From the NCBI GenBank assembly GCA_012959805.1, contig DUCN01000054.1:1-64000 (forward strand): a stretch of DNA of 64,000 nucleotides. The letters are read 5' to 3'. The notes under the pieces were generated by a model. The model did not search any database and had not been told where the DNA came from. It worked only from the letters and a program-made list of their open reading frames with translations. Position numbers and translations under genes: made by a program. This stretch comes from Myxococcales bacterium. Lineage in GTDB: Bacteria > Myxococcota_A > UBA9160 > UBA4427. Below are positions 18,844 to 28,165 of this stretch, one piece after another (the first letter of the stretch is position 1; each line of letters begins with the position of its first letter).

Positions 18844-20823
18844 ATGTCAGCGACACAGATCCAGGCGACACCCGAGATGGGAAGCCCGAGCAAGCCGGAC
18901 TATGCACGCCTCGGGACAGGCGAGCAGGGCGATCGTCTGGGGTTCCGGCTCGTCCTAAGCCTGCTCGTTCGATGCGTTGGCATGCTCCGACCCGTTCGCT
19001 GGCACGTTGTCACGTTGGCTGTCGCCTACGCGCTGGTTGGTGCCGTGGTGATTGGTGCCGTGATCATCCTCTTTGATCTCTTCTGGACGCGGGCACTGGA
19101 GGGGGAGCCGCTTACGCTCGCGACCGCGTCGAGTCTCGGCTTGGATCCGGGTCTAGTCGTCAACGTAGAGACCTTGTCCGCGGAAATGCGTCGAGAGATT
19201 GCGCGGCAGGCGATGTGGCTGGCACTCTTCGTGTTTGGGCCGACGATGCCCCTGGGTATCTTGCTTTGGTACTACCAGGTCTGGATTCTTCAGCGGGTGA
19301 ATCAGGTGCTCCGCGTCGATCTCCTGGATCGGCTGCAGTCCCTCTCTCTGCGTTTTCATGCGGAGAATCGCGTAGGCGACGCGATGTACCGGGTGTTTCA
19401 GGACAGCGCGATGGTCACCCAGCTCATCGACGTTCTTTTTCTGACGCCGGTTTTCGCCGTTCTCCGCTTCGTTTTTTTGTCAGTGATCTTGATCGCCTTC
19501 GATCCGATTCTTGCGCTGGTGCTCGTCTGCGTATGGCCTCCTGCACTCGTTCTAGGTGCATTCTATTCGCGACGGCTGCGAATCGGATTTCGCGCGGCGC
19601 GCGAAGCGAATGCGGGACTGACTGCTCATATCCAAGAGACGTTGGTCGGCATCAAGGTCATCAAGGCCTATGGCGCGGAGGGCCGTGAACAGGTGCGTTT
19701 CGAACAGGACTCGCAAGACGCATTCATTGCAGCCTATTCGGCACGAACTCTGCTCGCGAGTTTTGGGGTGTTGACCTTTTGGGTTGTCGGCGCCGGTTTT
19801 CTTCTGGCGACCACAATGGCGACGATCAATACCCGACAACAGGTTCAGCTCCTCGCGGGAACCAGTCTGGCTGTGGCGGGACTTCAGGTCTGGAACCTGG
19901 GCCTGTACAACTCATTCAAATATCTGTTCGGGAGCGGCACCGATCAGGTTCGGGTCTTGTTCAGGACGTGGGGGCGGACCCAGGACATCGCCATCGGCCT
20001 CGAACGCGTCTTCGAACTACTTGACCTCGAGCCTGAGATTTTTGACAGGCCGAACGCGACCCGATTGCCACCGGTCGAGCGGGGTGTTGTCTTTCGTCAC
20101 GTTGAGTTTCGTTACCGCCAAGATCGACCCGTTCTGGAAAACATCGACTTCGAGGCCAGACGGGGAACGGTGACGGCCATCGTCGGTCCCACCGGTTCAG
20201 GAAAGAGTACGCTGGTGGCGCTGCTGCTGCGCCTCTTCGATCCCGATTCGGGCAGCATCGAAATCGACGGTCACGATCTTCGGGACCTGACCGTGACGAG
20301 TCTTCGCTCTCGAGTCTCGATTGCGCTCCAAGAGAACGTGTTGTTCGCGCAGACTGTCCGCGAGAATATTCGTTATGCGGTTCCGGAAGCGAGCGACGAG
20401 GCTGTGGTTGAAGCGGCTCGTGTCGCCTGCGCTGGCGACTTCATCTCGGACCTGCCGGAGGGGTACGACACGCTCCTGGGTGAACGCGGCGCGAAGCTAT
20501 CTTCCGGTCAGCGCCAGCGGTTATCGATTGCAAGAGCAGTTCTCAAGAGCGCTGACATTCTCGTGCTCGACGAGCCCACTGCTTCGTTGGACGCGGAAAC
20601 CGAGCTTGCGCTCTTGAATAATCTCGCCGTCTGGGGTCGCGAGCGAATCATTTTGCAGGTGACCCATCGTCTCGCCACGATTCAGAAGGCGGACCAGATC
20701 GTCGTGATCGAAGCGGGGCGTGTGGTGGAGTCAGGCTCCCACGCGGACCTCATGGAAGGGGATGGCGTCTATCGACGTCTTGTCCTCGCAGAAAAAATGT
20801 CGAGTCGCGGGGAGGCGGCATGA
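18844..20823 (+). CDS. ABC exporter half-transporter, type I (first of pair)
   Basis: 659 residues from ATG 18844 (RBS GGCGAGA; the frame is open to GTG 18790). It has an N-terminal six-helix ABC_membrane domain, with a long periplasmic loop after helix 1 (residues ~80-125), and a C-terminal ATPase. The Walker A is GPTGSGKST, the signature LSSGQRQR, the Walker B LVLDEPTASLD and the switch His VTHRLATI, so this subunit should hydrolyse ATP. Its stop overlaps the start of the next ABC gene by ATGA, so the two almost certainly form a heterodimer. Lipid or peptide export is the common role; the substrate is unknown. Confidence 0.95.
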   Translation: MSATQIQATPEMGSPSKPDYARLGTGEQGDRLGFRLVLSLLVRCVGMLRPVRWHVVTLAVAYALVGAVVIGAVIILFDLFWTRALEGEPLTLATASSLGLDPGLVVNVETLSAEMRREIARQAMWLALFVFGPTMPLGILLWYYQVWILQRVNQVLRVDLLDRLQSLSLRFHAENRVGDAMYRVFQDSAMVTQLIDVLFLTPVFAVLRFVFLSVILIAFDPILALVLVCVWPPALVLGAFYSRRLRIGFRAAREANAGLTAHIQETLVGIKVIKAYGAEGREQVRFEQDSQDAFIAAYSARTLLASFGVLTFWVVGAGFLLATTMATINTRQQVQLLAGTSLAVAGLQVWNLGLYNSFKYLFGSGTDQVRVLFRTWGRTQDIAIGLERVFELLDLEPEIFDRPNATRLPPVERGVVFRHVEFRYRQDRPVLENIDFEARRGTVTAIVGPTGSGKSTLVALLLRLFDPDSGSIEIDGHDLRDLTVTSLRSRVSIALQENVLFAQTVRENIRYAVPEASDEAVVEAARVACAGDFISDLPEGYDTLLGERGAKLSSGQRQRLSIARAVLKSADILVLDEPTASLDAETELALLNNLAVWGRERIILQVTHRLATIQKADQIVVIEAGRVVESGSHADLMEGDGVYRRLVLAEKMSSRGEAA

Positions 20824-22823
20824 CGGTTTCCGCCTCAACTAAAGCGTCCACGCCCGTCGAGATCAGTACGGGCGAGTCGATCGCCTTATTGCGTCGGGCC
20901 ATCCGTTATGTGCATCCGTTCCGTTGGCGTTTCGTCGGGAAGCTCTTGATTGGAATGCTGAGTCTGTTTCCCCTGGTGCTGGTTCCATGGCCCGCCAAGA
21001 TCCTGGTTGATCATGCGATCGAGGACATTCCTCTAGGCGAATCGAAGACACCGCTGCCCTTCTTCATCGAGCCTTTCACGAATATGCTCGTCGATGCAAG
21101 TACGCTGGAGATTGTTTACTGGTGCATTGGCGTCCAGGCCGTATTGCTAGTCCTGGTCGGTGCGATTGGGACTTCCGGTCGAGAGAATGACCAGGCCGAG
21201 GCGTACCTATCCAGTGGCCACGACAACGCCACGCGGACCGAGAATGAGGCAAACGCCGGTTTCAGTCTGGCTGGAGGACTCCTCGGGCTCTTCGACTTCA
21301 GATGGACCATCAAGCTGACACAGGATCTGAACCATCACTATCGGTCGCAGCTCTTCGAACGGATTCAGGCGCTGCCGATGGTTTCATTTGACGACGAACG
21401 GGTCGGAGACGCCGTCTATCGGGTGATGTACGACACCCCCTCGATTACGAATGGCGTGTATCGAATCCTCTTGACGCCCATCCTCTCGATGGGAATGATT
21501 CTCGGGATCGTCGCGGTCATACAGGAGGTCTTCGGGGAGCACCCGGTGTTGGTCTGGTCGGCGCTCGCGATGTTGCCACTCTCCTTCTTCGCGACCGCAC
21601 CCTTTGCCTCCTCGATTCGTCGAAGGTCCTTGGCCAGCCGTGCGGCGGGTGCCTCTTCCACGACCACGGTCGAAGAGGGTTTGACCAATATTCTTGCGGT
21701 CCAGAGTCTCGGCGGAAGCGAGCGTGAGTCCAAGCGATTCGATCGAGACAGCTGGGATTCCTTTAGCGAGTACCGCAGCGTCGTGCGTGCTGTGATTTTC
21801 GCCGTGCTGGCCGCGATGATTCCCGGCTTCGTGATCTACGCGAATGCTTTTCTCTATGGGATTGATCTCGTGATTGCGGATTCGATCAGTCGCGGAGATT
21901 TCCTGCTGCTGCTGAGTTATTACGGACTCATCTTCGCTTCGGCCATCGAAATCGGCGCTCTGTGGTTTCGGGTACAGGGCTCGACGGCGGGCTTACAGCG
22001 GGTCTTCTTTCTGATGGATCTCGAAGGCGAGAGAGATCTCGAGGGAGCCGGGGATCTCGAGGCGGTGAGAGAGTCGATTCGTTTGGACGACGTTTCGTTC
22101 CGATTCGCAGACGGGACGCTGGCGGTTGATGCTGTGAGTTTTGAAGCCAGGATAGGTCAGGTCACGGCCCTGGTCGGTCCGGCGGGAGCAGGGAAGACGA
22201 CCCTGGCGCATTTACTTTGCGGTTATCTGATGCCTTCGAGCGGGAGTGTGCTGCTCGACGGCCGTCCGCTCGAGGAATTCCAGAGGGAGGCGCTTCGGCA
22301 GCAGATTGGTTTCGTCTTTCAGGAGACCGCGCTTTTCGACGATTCCATCGCGGACAATCTGCGTCTTGGTGCACCGAATGCCACGGAAGAAGAAATGCGT
22401 GCCGCGACGCTTCGTAGCGGCGCCTCGGAATTCATCGACGCTCTGCCGCAGGGATACGAAACACCACTGGGTCGGTCTGGCAGCAAATTGTCGGTGGGCC
22501 AGAAGCAGCGCCTCTCGATCGCCCGGGCACTCATTCGGCCTGCGAGTGTGCTGATTCTCGATGAACCGAGTTCTGCCCTTGACCCCGAAACCGAGCGGAA
22601 CCTGGCGAGGACCATCGAGGAAGTCGGTCGCGAGAAGTTGGTCGTCGTGATCGCGCATCGATTGTCAACGATCCGAAACGCGGATCAGATTCTATTTGTT
22701 GAGGATGGTCGAATCGTCGAACGCGGGTCGCATGATGAGTTGATGGCGATAGAGAATGGCGCCTATCGCCGGTTCGTCGAGTTGCAGACAGGCGGCGTGA
22801 ATCGGGACGCTTCTCTGGACTGA
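20820..22823 (+). CDS. ABC exporter half-transporter, type I (second of pair)
   Basis: 667 residues. The membrane domain is unusual: residues ~110-160 hold a charged insertion (TSGREND..YLSSGHDNATRTEN) between helix 2 and the next helix. The ATPase has Walker A GPAGAGKTT, signature LSVGQKQR, Walker B LILDEPSSALD and switch His IAHRLSTI, so both subunits keep intact catalytic residues, unlike many asymmetric heterodimers. The start ATG 20820 overlaps the upstream stop. Transcription probably ends before the 130-bp inverted-repeat element at 22962. Confidence 0.95.
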   Translation: MTVSASTKASTPVEISTGESIALLRRAIRYVHPFRWRFVGKLLIGMLSLFPLVLVPWPAKILVDHAIEDIPLGESKTPLPFFIEPFTNMLVDASTLEIVYWCIGVQAVLLVLVGAIGTSGRENDQAEAYLSSGHDNATRTENEANAGFSLAGGLLGLFDFRWTIKLTQDLNHHYRSQLFERIQALPMVSFDDERVGDAVYRVMYDTPSITNGVYRILLTPILSMGMILGIVAVIQEVFGEHPVLVWSALAMLPLSFFATAPFASSIRRRSLASRAAGASSTTTVEEGLTNILAVQSLGGSERESKRFDRDSWDSFSEYRSVVRAVIFAVLAAMIPGFVIYANAFLYGIDLVIADSISRGDFLLLLSYYGLIFASAIEIGALWFRVQGSTAGLQRVFFLMDLEGERDLEGAGDLEAVRESIRLDDVSFRFADGTLAVDAVSFEARIGQVTALVGPAGAGKTTLAHLLCGYLMPSSGSVLLDGRPLEEFQREALRQQIGFVFQETALFDDSIADNLRLGAPNATEEEMRAATLRSGASEFIDALPQGYETPLGRSGSKLSVGQKQRLSIARALIRPASVLILDEPSSALDPETERNLARTIEEVGREKLVVVIAHRLSTIRNADQILFVEDGRIVERGSHDELMAIENGAYRRFVELQTGGVNRDASLD

Positions 22824-22961
22824 TCGGACAAAGTCCCCATGCCGCATAGAGCGAAGGGCCCGGTCGAATCGATTCGGGCTCAAAGGACAGCATTGAAGGT
22901 GCGCTTTCGGTCTCACTGATTCGTGCAACTCGACTGATAAGTCCGAGGTCAGAGCCTCTAA

Positions 22962-23091
22962 GCTAAGAGACACATTCCGGGGTCCATGACCCCAAGGAGC
23001 GTGTCGAGAGGACGAACCAGAAGAAGCAAACAAAAGAAGGAGTACCTGGCCCAGAAGGCGGCCTAGTTAGAAACCGAAACTGTCTCTTAGC
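22962..23091. mobile_element. 130-bp MITE-like element with 11-bp terminal inverted repeats
   Basis: GCTAAGAGACA at 22962-22972 and its exact reverse complement TGTCTCTTAGC at 23081-23091 bracket 130 bp. Inside is only a short basic reading frame (MTPRSVSRGRTRRSKQKKEY, then LAQKAA and a stop), which resembles the start of a transposase. The element lies directly before a 5'-truncated SDR gene, so its arrival probably came with loss of that gene's start. Confidence 0.55.
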
Positions 23092-23104
23092 CAAGAGCTG
23101 TCCT

Positions 23105-23560
23105 TGTCCAAGATGTTTGACGACTTACAATCAGCGAACCCTGGATACAAATCTGAAGGGCACCTTCTTCTGTACCCAGGCGGCCGCTCGGCGCTACGCG
23201 TCAACTGGATCCGGATGCGTGATCAACATCGCCTCGGTGGGTGGTCAGTTCGGAGGGCCCAAGGCCCCGCGTTATTCCGCATCCAAGGCGGCCGTGATTG
23301 CCTTGACGAAGTCCTGCGCTCGGATTCTTGGGCCGTCGGGGGTTCGCGTGAACGCGATCTCACCCGGCTTCATCCGGACGGAAATGATCGAACATCTCCT
23401 GGTGGGCAAAGAGGAAGAGGAGATCGCCCGAACGCTTCCGGTCGAACGGATTGGCGAAGTCCCAGATGTGGGTGCGGCCGCCGTCTAGCTTGCTTCGGAC
23501 GATGCGGCTTTTGTGACCGGACACACCCTGAATGTGAACGGGGGCCAGTTCATGGCCTAG
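23105..23560 (+). pseudogene. Short-chain dehydrogenase, 5'-truncated with in-frame TAG
   Basis: The frame from about 23117 gives TLDTNLKGTFFCTQAAARRY, INIASVGGQFGGPKAPRYSA-SKAA (Ser and YxxxK catalytic residues) and VNAISPGFIRTEM. At 23486-23488 TAG interrupts AAV-stop-LASDDA, and the frame goes on to the normal C-terminus HTLNVNGGQFMA with stop at 23558-23560. The Rossmann TGxxxGxG start and NNAG segment are gone. Most SDRs have Trp at the TAG position, so TGG-to-TAG is likely. It is non-functional. Confidence 0.85.
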
Positions 23561-23579
23561 CGGTTCTTCTTTGAACCGC

Positions 23580-24845
23580 TCAGTCGTCGAGGTAGCCGGG
23601 TTCCTGTGAGACCGATGTATGCGCCTTGCCGCGAACGGCGTCGATGCGGGCACGGTTGGAAGCCGCTCCAGCTGCATCGGCGGGGACTTGTCCGAATCCC
23701 GTGTACACGACCTTTCGAGTGTTCGTGACAGGCGCCTGACTCATGTGCTGGGTGCAGGTGAGATGAACAGTGACGTCGCCGGTTCGCGTTGGCAGGCCGA
23801 TGACTTCCAGATCGAGCCCAGGCTGAATGCAGGGTGCGGGCCAGATGAGAGCTCGATGGGACTTGGCCAGAACGCGCAATTGCCCTGTTTGAGCGTCGGC
23901 TGCGGTGACCGATAGGCCGACCGTGAGCCCGCAGCACTCGAAGGAGTGTCGGCCGAGACTGCAGTCCTTGTGCCAGGGAAGGTCCGAGATCCCCTTGACG
24001 ACTCCGATCGGTTTAACGAGAGCGGCGGCTCGCTGCCCCTGCTTGCGCGACGCGGCCAGGCCACAACCTGGGATGGCCCCAATCCTCTGGATTCGATCGT
24101 CATCGATCAGCCTTCGCGTTGTCTCGGAGTAGCGGTCGAAGCCTTCCATCCGAACAAGATGTTCTTGGTCGTCTTTCGTCGTCGCGTACCACGCCTGGAC
24201 ATCGCCCTTCTGGTAATGCGCAGCTGCTTTTTCGAAGTCGTCAGCAATCGCCTTCATTTCATCTTCTGCGAAGAGGCTTCGAATATGCAGGTAGCCGAAC
24301 TCTTCGAGGAAGAAACGCATTTCATCATCGTCGTCATCCAATGCAAAGCTGCGGTGCGAATCGGCGGACTTTCGATCGTGGGTTTCTTCGTCGCGATCGT
24401 GGCTGCGTTCGAAGTCGCCGTTGCAATAGACCCGTCTCTCGTCGAGGGCGCTACGCAGAATCAACCACCAGTTCAAGAAGTCGGGCAGCCCGCCTTCGGG
24501 CATGTCCAAGTTGGCATTGCTCATGAGTGCGATCGGCGTCGACTGGTCGTTTACGATGTCGCTGAATTCTTGCGGAGTCAGGCGGACGTGAGCTTGCCCG
24601 TGCCGTCCGGGTGAGATGGTCACTCGATCGCTTGCGTAGGAGAGCGTCCAGGGTTCGCCGTCGACCTCAATGCAGAAATCGATCAGCGGCATTAGGACTG
24701 CCGCGGGGGCGAAGAGTGCGCGGTGTTCGTCGAGGAGGGCGGGTAGCCGGTCGCTAAAGAAATCCCTGGCTTCGATCGGCTGTTGATCGGCGTCTACCCG
24801 AGTTCGAAGATCGATGGACATGGCTGGACTCTCTCCTGCGGTCAT
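23580..24845 (-). CDS. SCP2-like domain fused to PhyH (phytanoyl-CoA dioxygenase-like) domain
   Basis: 421 residues. Residues ~30-150 look like an SCP-2 sterol-transfer-type fold (DGEPWTLSYASDRVTISPGR, then HVRLTPQEFSDIV). A linker of charged and Asp-rich residues follows (ALDDDDDEM). Residues ~175-420 are a PhyH Fe(II)/2-oxoglutarate oxygenase: LPWHKDCSLGRH carries the HxD, VHLTCTQHMSQAP the distal His, and TRKVVYTGF the 2-oxoglutarate Arg. A lipid-binding domain joined to an oxygenase suggests hydroxylation of a bound sterol or fatty acyl group. The start ATG 24845 overlaps the stop of the upstream phosphodiesterase gene (ATGA), so they are coupled. Confidence 0.8.
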   Translation of the reverse strand: MTAGESPAMSIDLRTRVDADQQPIEARDFFSDRLPALLDEHRALFAPAAVLMPLIDFCIEVDGEPWTLSYASDRVTISPGRHGQAHVRLTPQEFSDIVNDQSTPIALMSNANLDMPEGGLPDFLNWWLILRSALDERRVYCNGDFERSHDRDEETHDRKSADSHRSFALDDDDDEMRFFLEEFGYLHIRSLFAEDEMKAIADDFEKAAAHYQKGDVQAWYATTKDDQEHLVRMEGFDRYSETTRRLIDDDRIQRIGAIPGCGLAASRKQGQRAAALVKPIGVVKGISDLPWHKDCSLGRHSFECCGLTVGLSVTAADAQTGQLRVLAKSHRALIWPAPCIQPGLDLEVIGLPTRTGDVTVHLTCTQHMSQAPVTNTRKVVYTGFGQVPADAAGAASNRARIDAVRGKAHTSVSQEPGYLDD

Positions 24846-25981
24846 TCAGATTGGCAACCTTCGGCTTCTGGACCTTGGTCCGGGTGCGTCAGGCAAAAGG
24901 ATACCGCCAAGATGGGATGATCGGAGATCGGGATGGAGGAGCCGTCGGGAATCGCGACGGGTTCCGTGAAGATGAGGTCCGCAGCCTTGTAGGCCTGCCA
25001 GCGCGGGTGGGCTCCTGATCCCGGTCGAGACCAGATGTAGTCGATTCGTTCCGTCACGACCTCCCGCTCACCCATTTCCGTCCAGCCGCCGGGGGCATGA
25101 GCCAGGTCTTTCGCGACTTTCATATTGGCTCCTTCAGCGGGGATGACTCGACTCGTCATAGCCGGGTAATAGCGAGAGGATCGAGTGAAATTGAAATCCC
25201 CGCCGAGGATCGCAGGCGCTTCGCCCACCAGGTGTTCCATGAAGTGTCGCGCCTCGGAAATTTGGCGCATGCGCTCATTGCCGTTGGGGTCTTGCTGATC
25301 GCAGGCTGTCTCGAATTTTCCGTCACCCACATAACATGCGATCAGATGAGTGGTGGCAACCCAGTAGAGCATTTCGTCAATCTTGATCTGCACTGCGAGT
25401 ACGCCTTTTCCGGAGAGGCAATCGCCTTCCCAGAATTTGATACATCGACCCTGGGCGGCAAAGCGATGAAACTCGGCCGTTTCGATCGGGAATTTAGAAA
25501 GCACGACCAATCCCGCGCCGCCGGGTTCTTCGAGGACATCGACGCGATGCGGGAAGTTTCGCCGCACGCCGTCATGGGCCAATAGCGCGCGGCGGGCATC
25601 ATCCTTCCAGGCTTCCTGGATGAGCACGATATCGAGCTGAGGGAGGTTTCGGCCCAACCTCGTCGCGAACTCAGCGAAGCGCAGGTCGATCTCGTCGGCC
25701 CAATCAAGACCGAGAACGGACACGCCCCAGAGATTGGCGGTGGCCACGCGCAGGATCGGATCGTGTCCGAGCGTTGTTTGTGTTTCCGGACCGCCGAAGG
25801 ACTTAATCCGTGGCGGTCCCGTGCCTCGTTCTGCGCAGCCCCAGAAGTTCGGGAAGACTAGGAGTAAGAGCACCAAGGAGCGCGCACGAAAGCGCAAATG
25901 ACGTCGAAGATTCCTGCGCAGACAGAAGGCTTTACCTTCGAACTGGCCGGTGTAGGCGGCTTTCGATTCGTAGTCTTGCAC
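24842..25981 (-). CDS. Lipoprotein with endonuclease/exonuclease/phosphatase fold
   Basis: About 379 residues from GTG 25981, chosen for the RBS GAGGAAT; the frame extends to 26116 with unlikely composition. A basic N-terminus leads to a hydrophobic stretch LVLLLLVFPNFWGC with a lipobox-like Cys, so it is probably membrane-anchored outside the cytoplasm. The EEP fold shows RVATANLWG, DIVLIQEAW (metal Glu), THLIACYV, LGGDFNFTRSSRYY (catalytic Asp/Asn) and ISDHPILAVSF (catalytic His). Secreted members include sphingomyelinase-like phosphodiesterases, so a phospholipid substrate is plausible. It is translationally coupled to the SCP2-PhyH gene. Confidence 0.82.
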   Translation of the reverse strand: MQDYESKAAYTGQFEGKAFCLRRNLRRHLRFRARSLVLLLLVFPNFWGCAERGTGPPRIKSFGGPETQTTLGHDPILRVATANLWGVSVLGLDWADEIDLRFAEFATRLGRNLPQLDIVLIQEAWKDDARRALLAHDGVRRNFPHRVDVLEEPGGAGLVVLSKFPIETAEFHRFAAQGRCIKFWEGDCLSGKGVLAVQIKIDEMLYWVATTHLIACYVGDGKFETACDQQDPNGNERMRQISEARHFMEHLVGEAPAILGGDFNFTRSSRYYPAMTSRVIPAEGANMKVAKDLAHAPGGWTEMGEREVVTERIDYIWSRPGSGAHPRWQAYKAADLIFTEPVAIPDGSSIPISDHPILAVSFCLTHPDQGPEAEGCQSE

Positions 25982-26223
25982 CTGATTCCTCGATCGAGGC
26001 GATCTTTCTGGATCCGGCTCCGGCGGCCGGGGGTTCTGCCGGGATTCTGGTCTGGCATGAGAATAGCGTGAAGCGGCAGTCCGGCGATGTGGGGGTTGGC
26101 TGATCTCGCCTGGCAATCCGCTCGCTGTGACGAATTGCGACGCCTACAGGTTGAGCCGGCGCGGTTCGGGGTCGCGTCCGCTAAGGTAGGCGCCCACCGT
26201 ACCCCGAGAGCCAACCTAAACTC

Positions 26224-28035
26224 ATGATTTCACTGTCGAATTTGTCCAAATATTATGGCGAACAGACGCTTTTCGAAGGTGTGTCGCTCCAGTTCAATCG
26301 CGGCGAGCGCTACGGCATCGTTGGGGCCAACGGCTGTGGAAAGTCGACACTGCTCAAGATTCTCTGTGGTGACGAGAGTGCTAGCGGCGGCGATCTTGCG
26401 ATTCCCAAGCGTGCGGTGCTAGGCGTCCTGAAGCAGGATCATTTCGAGTATGAGGATGTGCGAATTCTCGATGTCGTAATGATGGGTAATGCGATTCTGT
26501 GGGAGGCGATGGCGGAGAAGGAGAAGATCCTGGCTGCTGCCGAGGATTTCTTCGATGGCGACCGCTATGCGGAACTTGAAGAGATCATTATCCAGGGCGA
26601 TGGCTATGGTCTGGAGGCACGGGCCGGGGAAATTCTCGAGGGTTTGGGCATCGCTACAGCGGTCCATGAACAGAATCTGTCCACGCTCTCGGGTGGGTTC
26701 AAGCTCCGCGTCTTGTTGGCTCAGGTGCTGGCTTCAGATCCCGATGCTCTACTTCTGGACGAACCAACGAATCATCTCGATATCTTGTCGATTCGCTGGC
26801 TCGAGCAATTCCTGGATGGATTCAGGGGTGCGGCCTTGCTGATCTCTCATGATCACCATTTTCTCGACACGGTGGCAACGACGATCGTCGATGTCGACTA
26901 TCAGACGATCAAGGCCTACCCGGGAAACTACGCTCGTTTCGTTCGTGCGAAACGTGAAGAACGCGAACGTCGCGAGGCTGAGATCTCGAAACGCGAGGCC
27001 GTGATCGCAGACCACAAGGCCTTCATCGAGCGCTTCCGCGCCAAGGCATCCAAGGCTCGCCAGGCCCAGAGCAAAATGAAGGCAATCGATCGCATCGACA
27101 TCGAGACACTGCCCGAGAGTTCCCGGCGCTACCCGACTTTTCGTTTCGAACAAAAGCGGCCGAGCGGAAAGCAGGTCGTCGAGTTCGAAGGCGTCAGCAA
27201 GATGTATGGAGACAACGTCGTTCTGGACGGAATCGATCTGACGATCCGGCGCGGGGACCGTGTGGCCATCATCGGACCGAATGGCATCGGTAAGTCGACG
27301 CTGCTCAAGGTGATGATGGGTGAGGTGTCCGCAGACGAAGGCAGTGTCGAATGGGGCTACGAAACACATCCCGGTTATGTCGCACAGGATCACAATGACC
27401 AGATCGGAGCGGGACGTCAGACACTCGACGATTGGCTTGGGAACTTTTGTCCGGCGCAGGGGATTGGCTTCGTGAAGGGCCAGCTCGCCGCGGTGCTCTT
27501 TTCGGGCGATGAGAGCAAGAAGAAGCTTTCGGCGCTTTCCGGCGGCGAGGCTGCGAGGTTGATGTTCGCGCGCCAGGCCGTCGAGAAGCCGAACGTGTTG
27601 ATCCTCGATGAGCCGACGAATCATCTCGACCTTGAGGCCATCGATGCGTTGGTCAAGGCCATTAAGGCATACGAGGGGACCTTGATCTTCGTTTCCCATG
27701 ATCGATGGTTCGTGAACGAGCTCGCTACGCGGGTCGTCGAGATTACGCCGGAAGGTGTGCAGGACTTCAATGGGACCTATGACGAGTATCTGGCTCGTGC
27801 CGGTGATGACCATCTGAATACGCAGGAGGTTCTTCGACGCGCTCGGGAATCAAAGCGCAGCGCACGAATCGACAGTGCTAAGGGTGCCAAAGGGGCCAAG
27901 GGTGCAGGCTCGGAGAAAACTTCGAAGGCGGCCGGGAAAACAGCGAAGCAGGTGGCAATGGCCAAGAAGGCTGAAAGATCCAATCGGCAGGCAACGGAAG
28001 CAAAGAACAAGAAAGCAAAGGCCGGACAGGAATAA
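26224..28035 (+). CDS. ABC-F family ATPase (ribosome-associated)
   Basis: 603 residues, two ABC domains without membrane segments. The first Walker A is GANGCGKST with LSGGFKLRV and LLLDEPTNHLD. The interdomain linker is rich in Arg/Glu (KREERERREAEISKREA), as ABC-F proteins have for reaching the tRNA site. The second Walker A is GPNGIGKST with LSGGEAARL and LILDEPTNHLD. It resembles YbiT more than EttA in its short linker. The C-terminal ~60 residues are a Lys/Ala-rich tail (KGAKGAKGAGSEK), probably rRNA-binding. The gene ends at a strong bidirectional terminator facing the thiolase gene. Confidence 0.93.
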   Translation: MISLSNLSKYYGEQTLFEGVSLQFNRGERYGIVGANGCGKSTLLKILCGDESASGGDLAIPKRAVLGVLKQDHFEYEDVRILDVVMMGNAILWEAMAEKEKILAAAEDFFDGDRYAELEEIIIQGDGYGLEARAGEILEGLGIATAVHEQNLSTLSGGFKLRVLLAQVLASDPDALLLDEPTNHLDILSIRWLEQFLDGFRGAALLISHDHHFLDTVATTIVDVDYQTIKAYPGNYARFVRAKREERERREAEISKREAVIADHKAFIERFRAKASKARQAQSKMKAIDRIDIETLPESSRRYPTFRFEQKRPSGKQVVEFEGVSKMYGDNVVLDGIDLTIRRGDRVAIIGPNGIGKSTLLKVMMGEVSADEGSVEWGYETHPGYVAQDHNDQIGAGRQTLDDWLGNFCPAQGIGFVKGQLAAVLFSGDESKKKLSALSGGEAARLMFARQAVEKPNVLILDEPTNHLDLEAIDALVKAIKAYEGTLIFVSHDRWFVNELATRVVEITPEGVQDFNGTYDEYLARAGDDHLNTQEVLRRARESKRSARIDSAKGAKGAKGAGSEKTSKAAGKTAKQVAMAKKAERSNRQATEAKNKKAKAGQE

Positions 28036-28093
28036 TTCGGACCGGGCCGTACCTCTGTTAGTGCCCAGGAATGCCTGATAACTCTCAAAAAAG

Positions 28094-28127
28094 AACCGCC
28101 AGCATCGAATCGTCGATGCTGGCGGTT
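28094..28127. terminator. Bidirectional intrinsic terminator
   Basis: A perfect 15-bp stem (AACCGCCAGCATCGA / TCGATGCTGGCGGTT) with loop ATCG. It is preceded by an A-run (AAAAAAG at 28087) that would be a U-run for minus-strand transcription, and is followed by TTTCGCTTT for the plus strand. It separates the convergent ABC-F and thiolase genes. Confidence 0.92.
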
Positions 28128-28165
28128 TCGCTTTGGACCGAGGTCCGGGCTCGCGAGCGTCTTCG

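Noticed and set aside
23486-23488. TAG in the SDR remnant as pyrrolysine
   Set aside because: SDRs usually have Trp at this site, the gene is already 5'-truncated, and no pyl genes are in the window.
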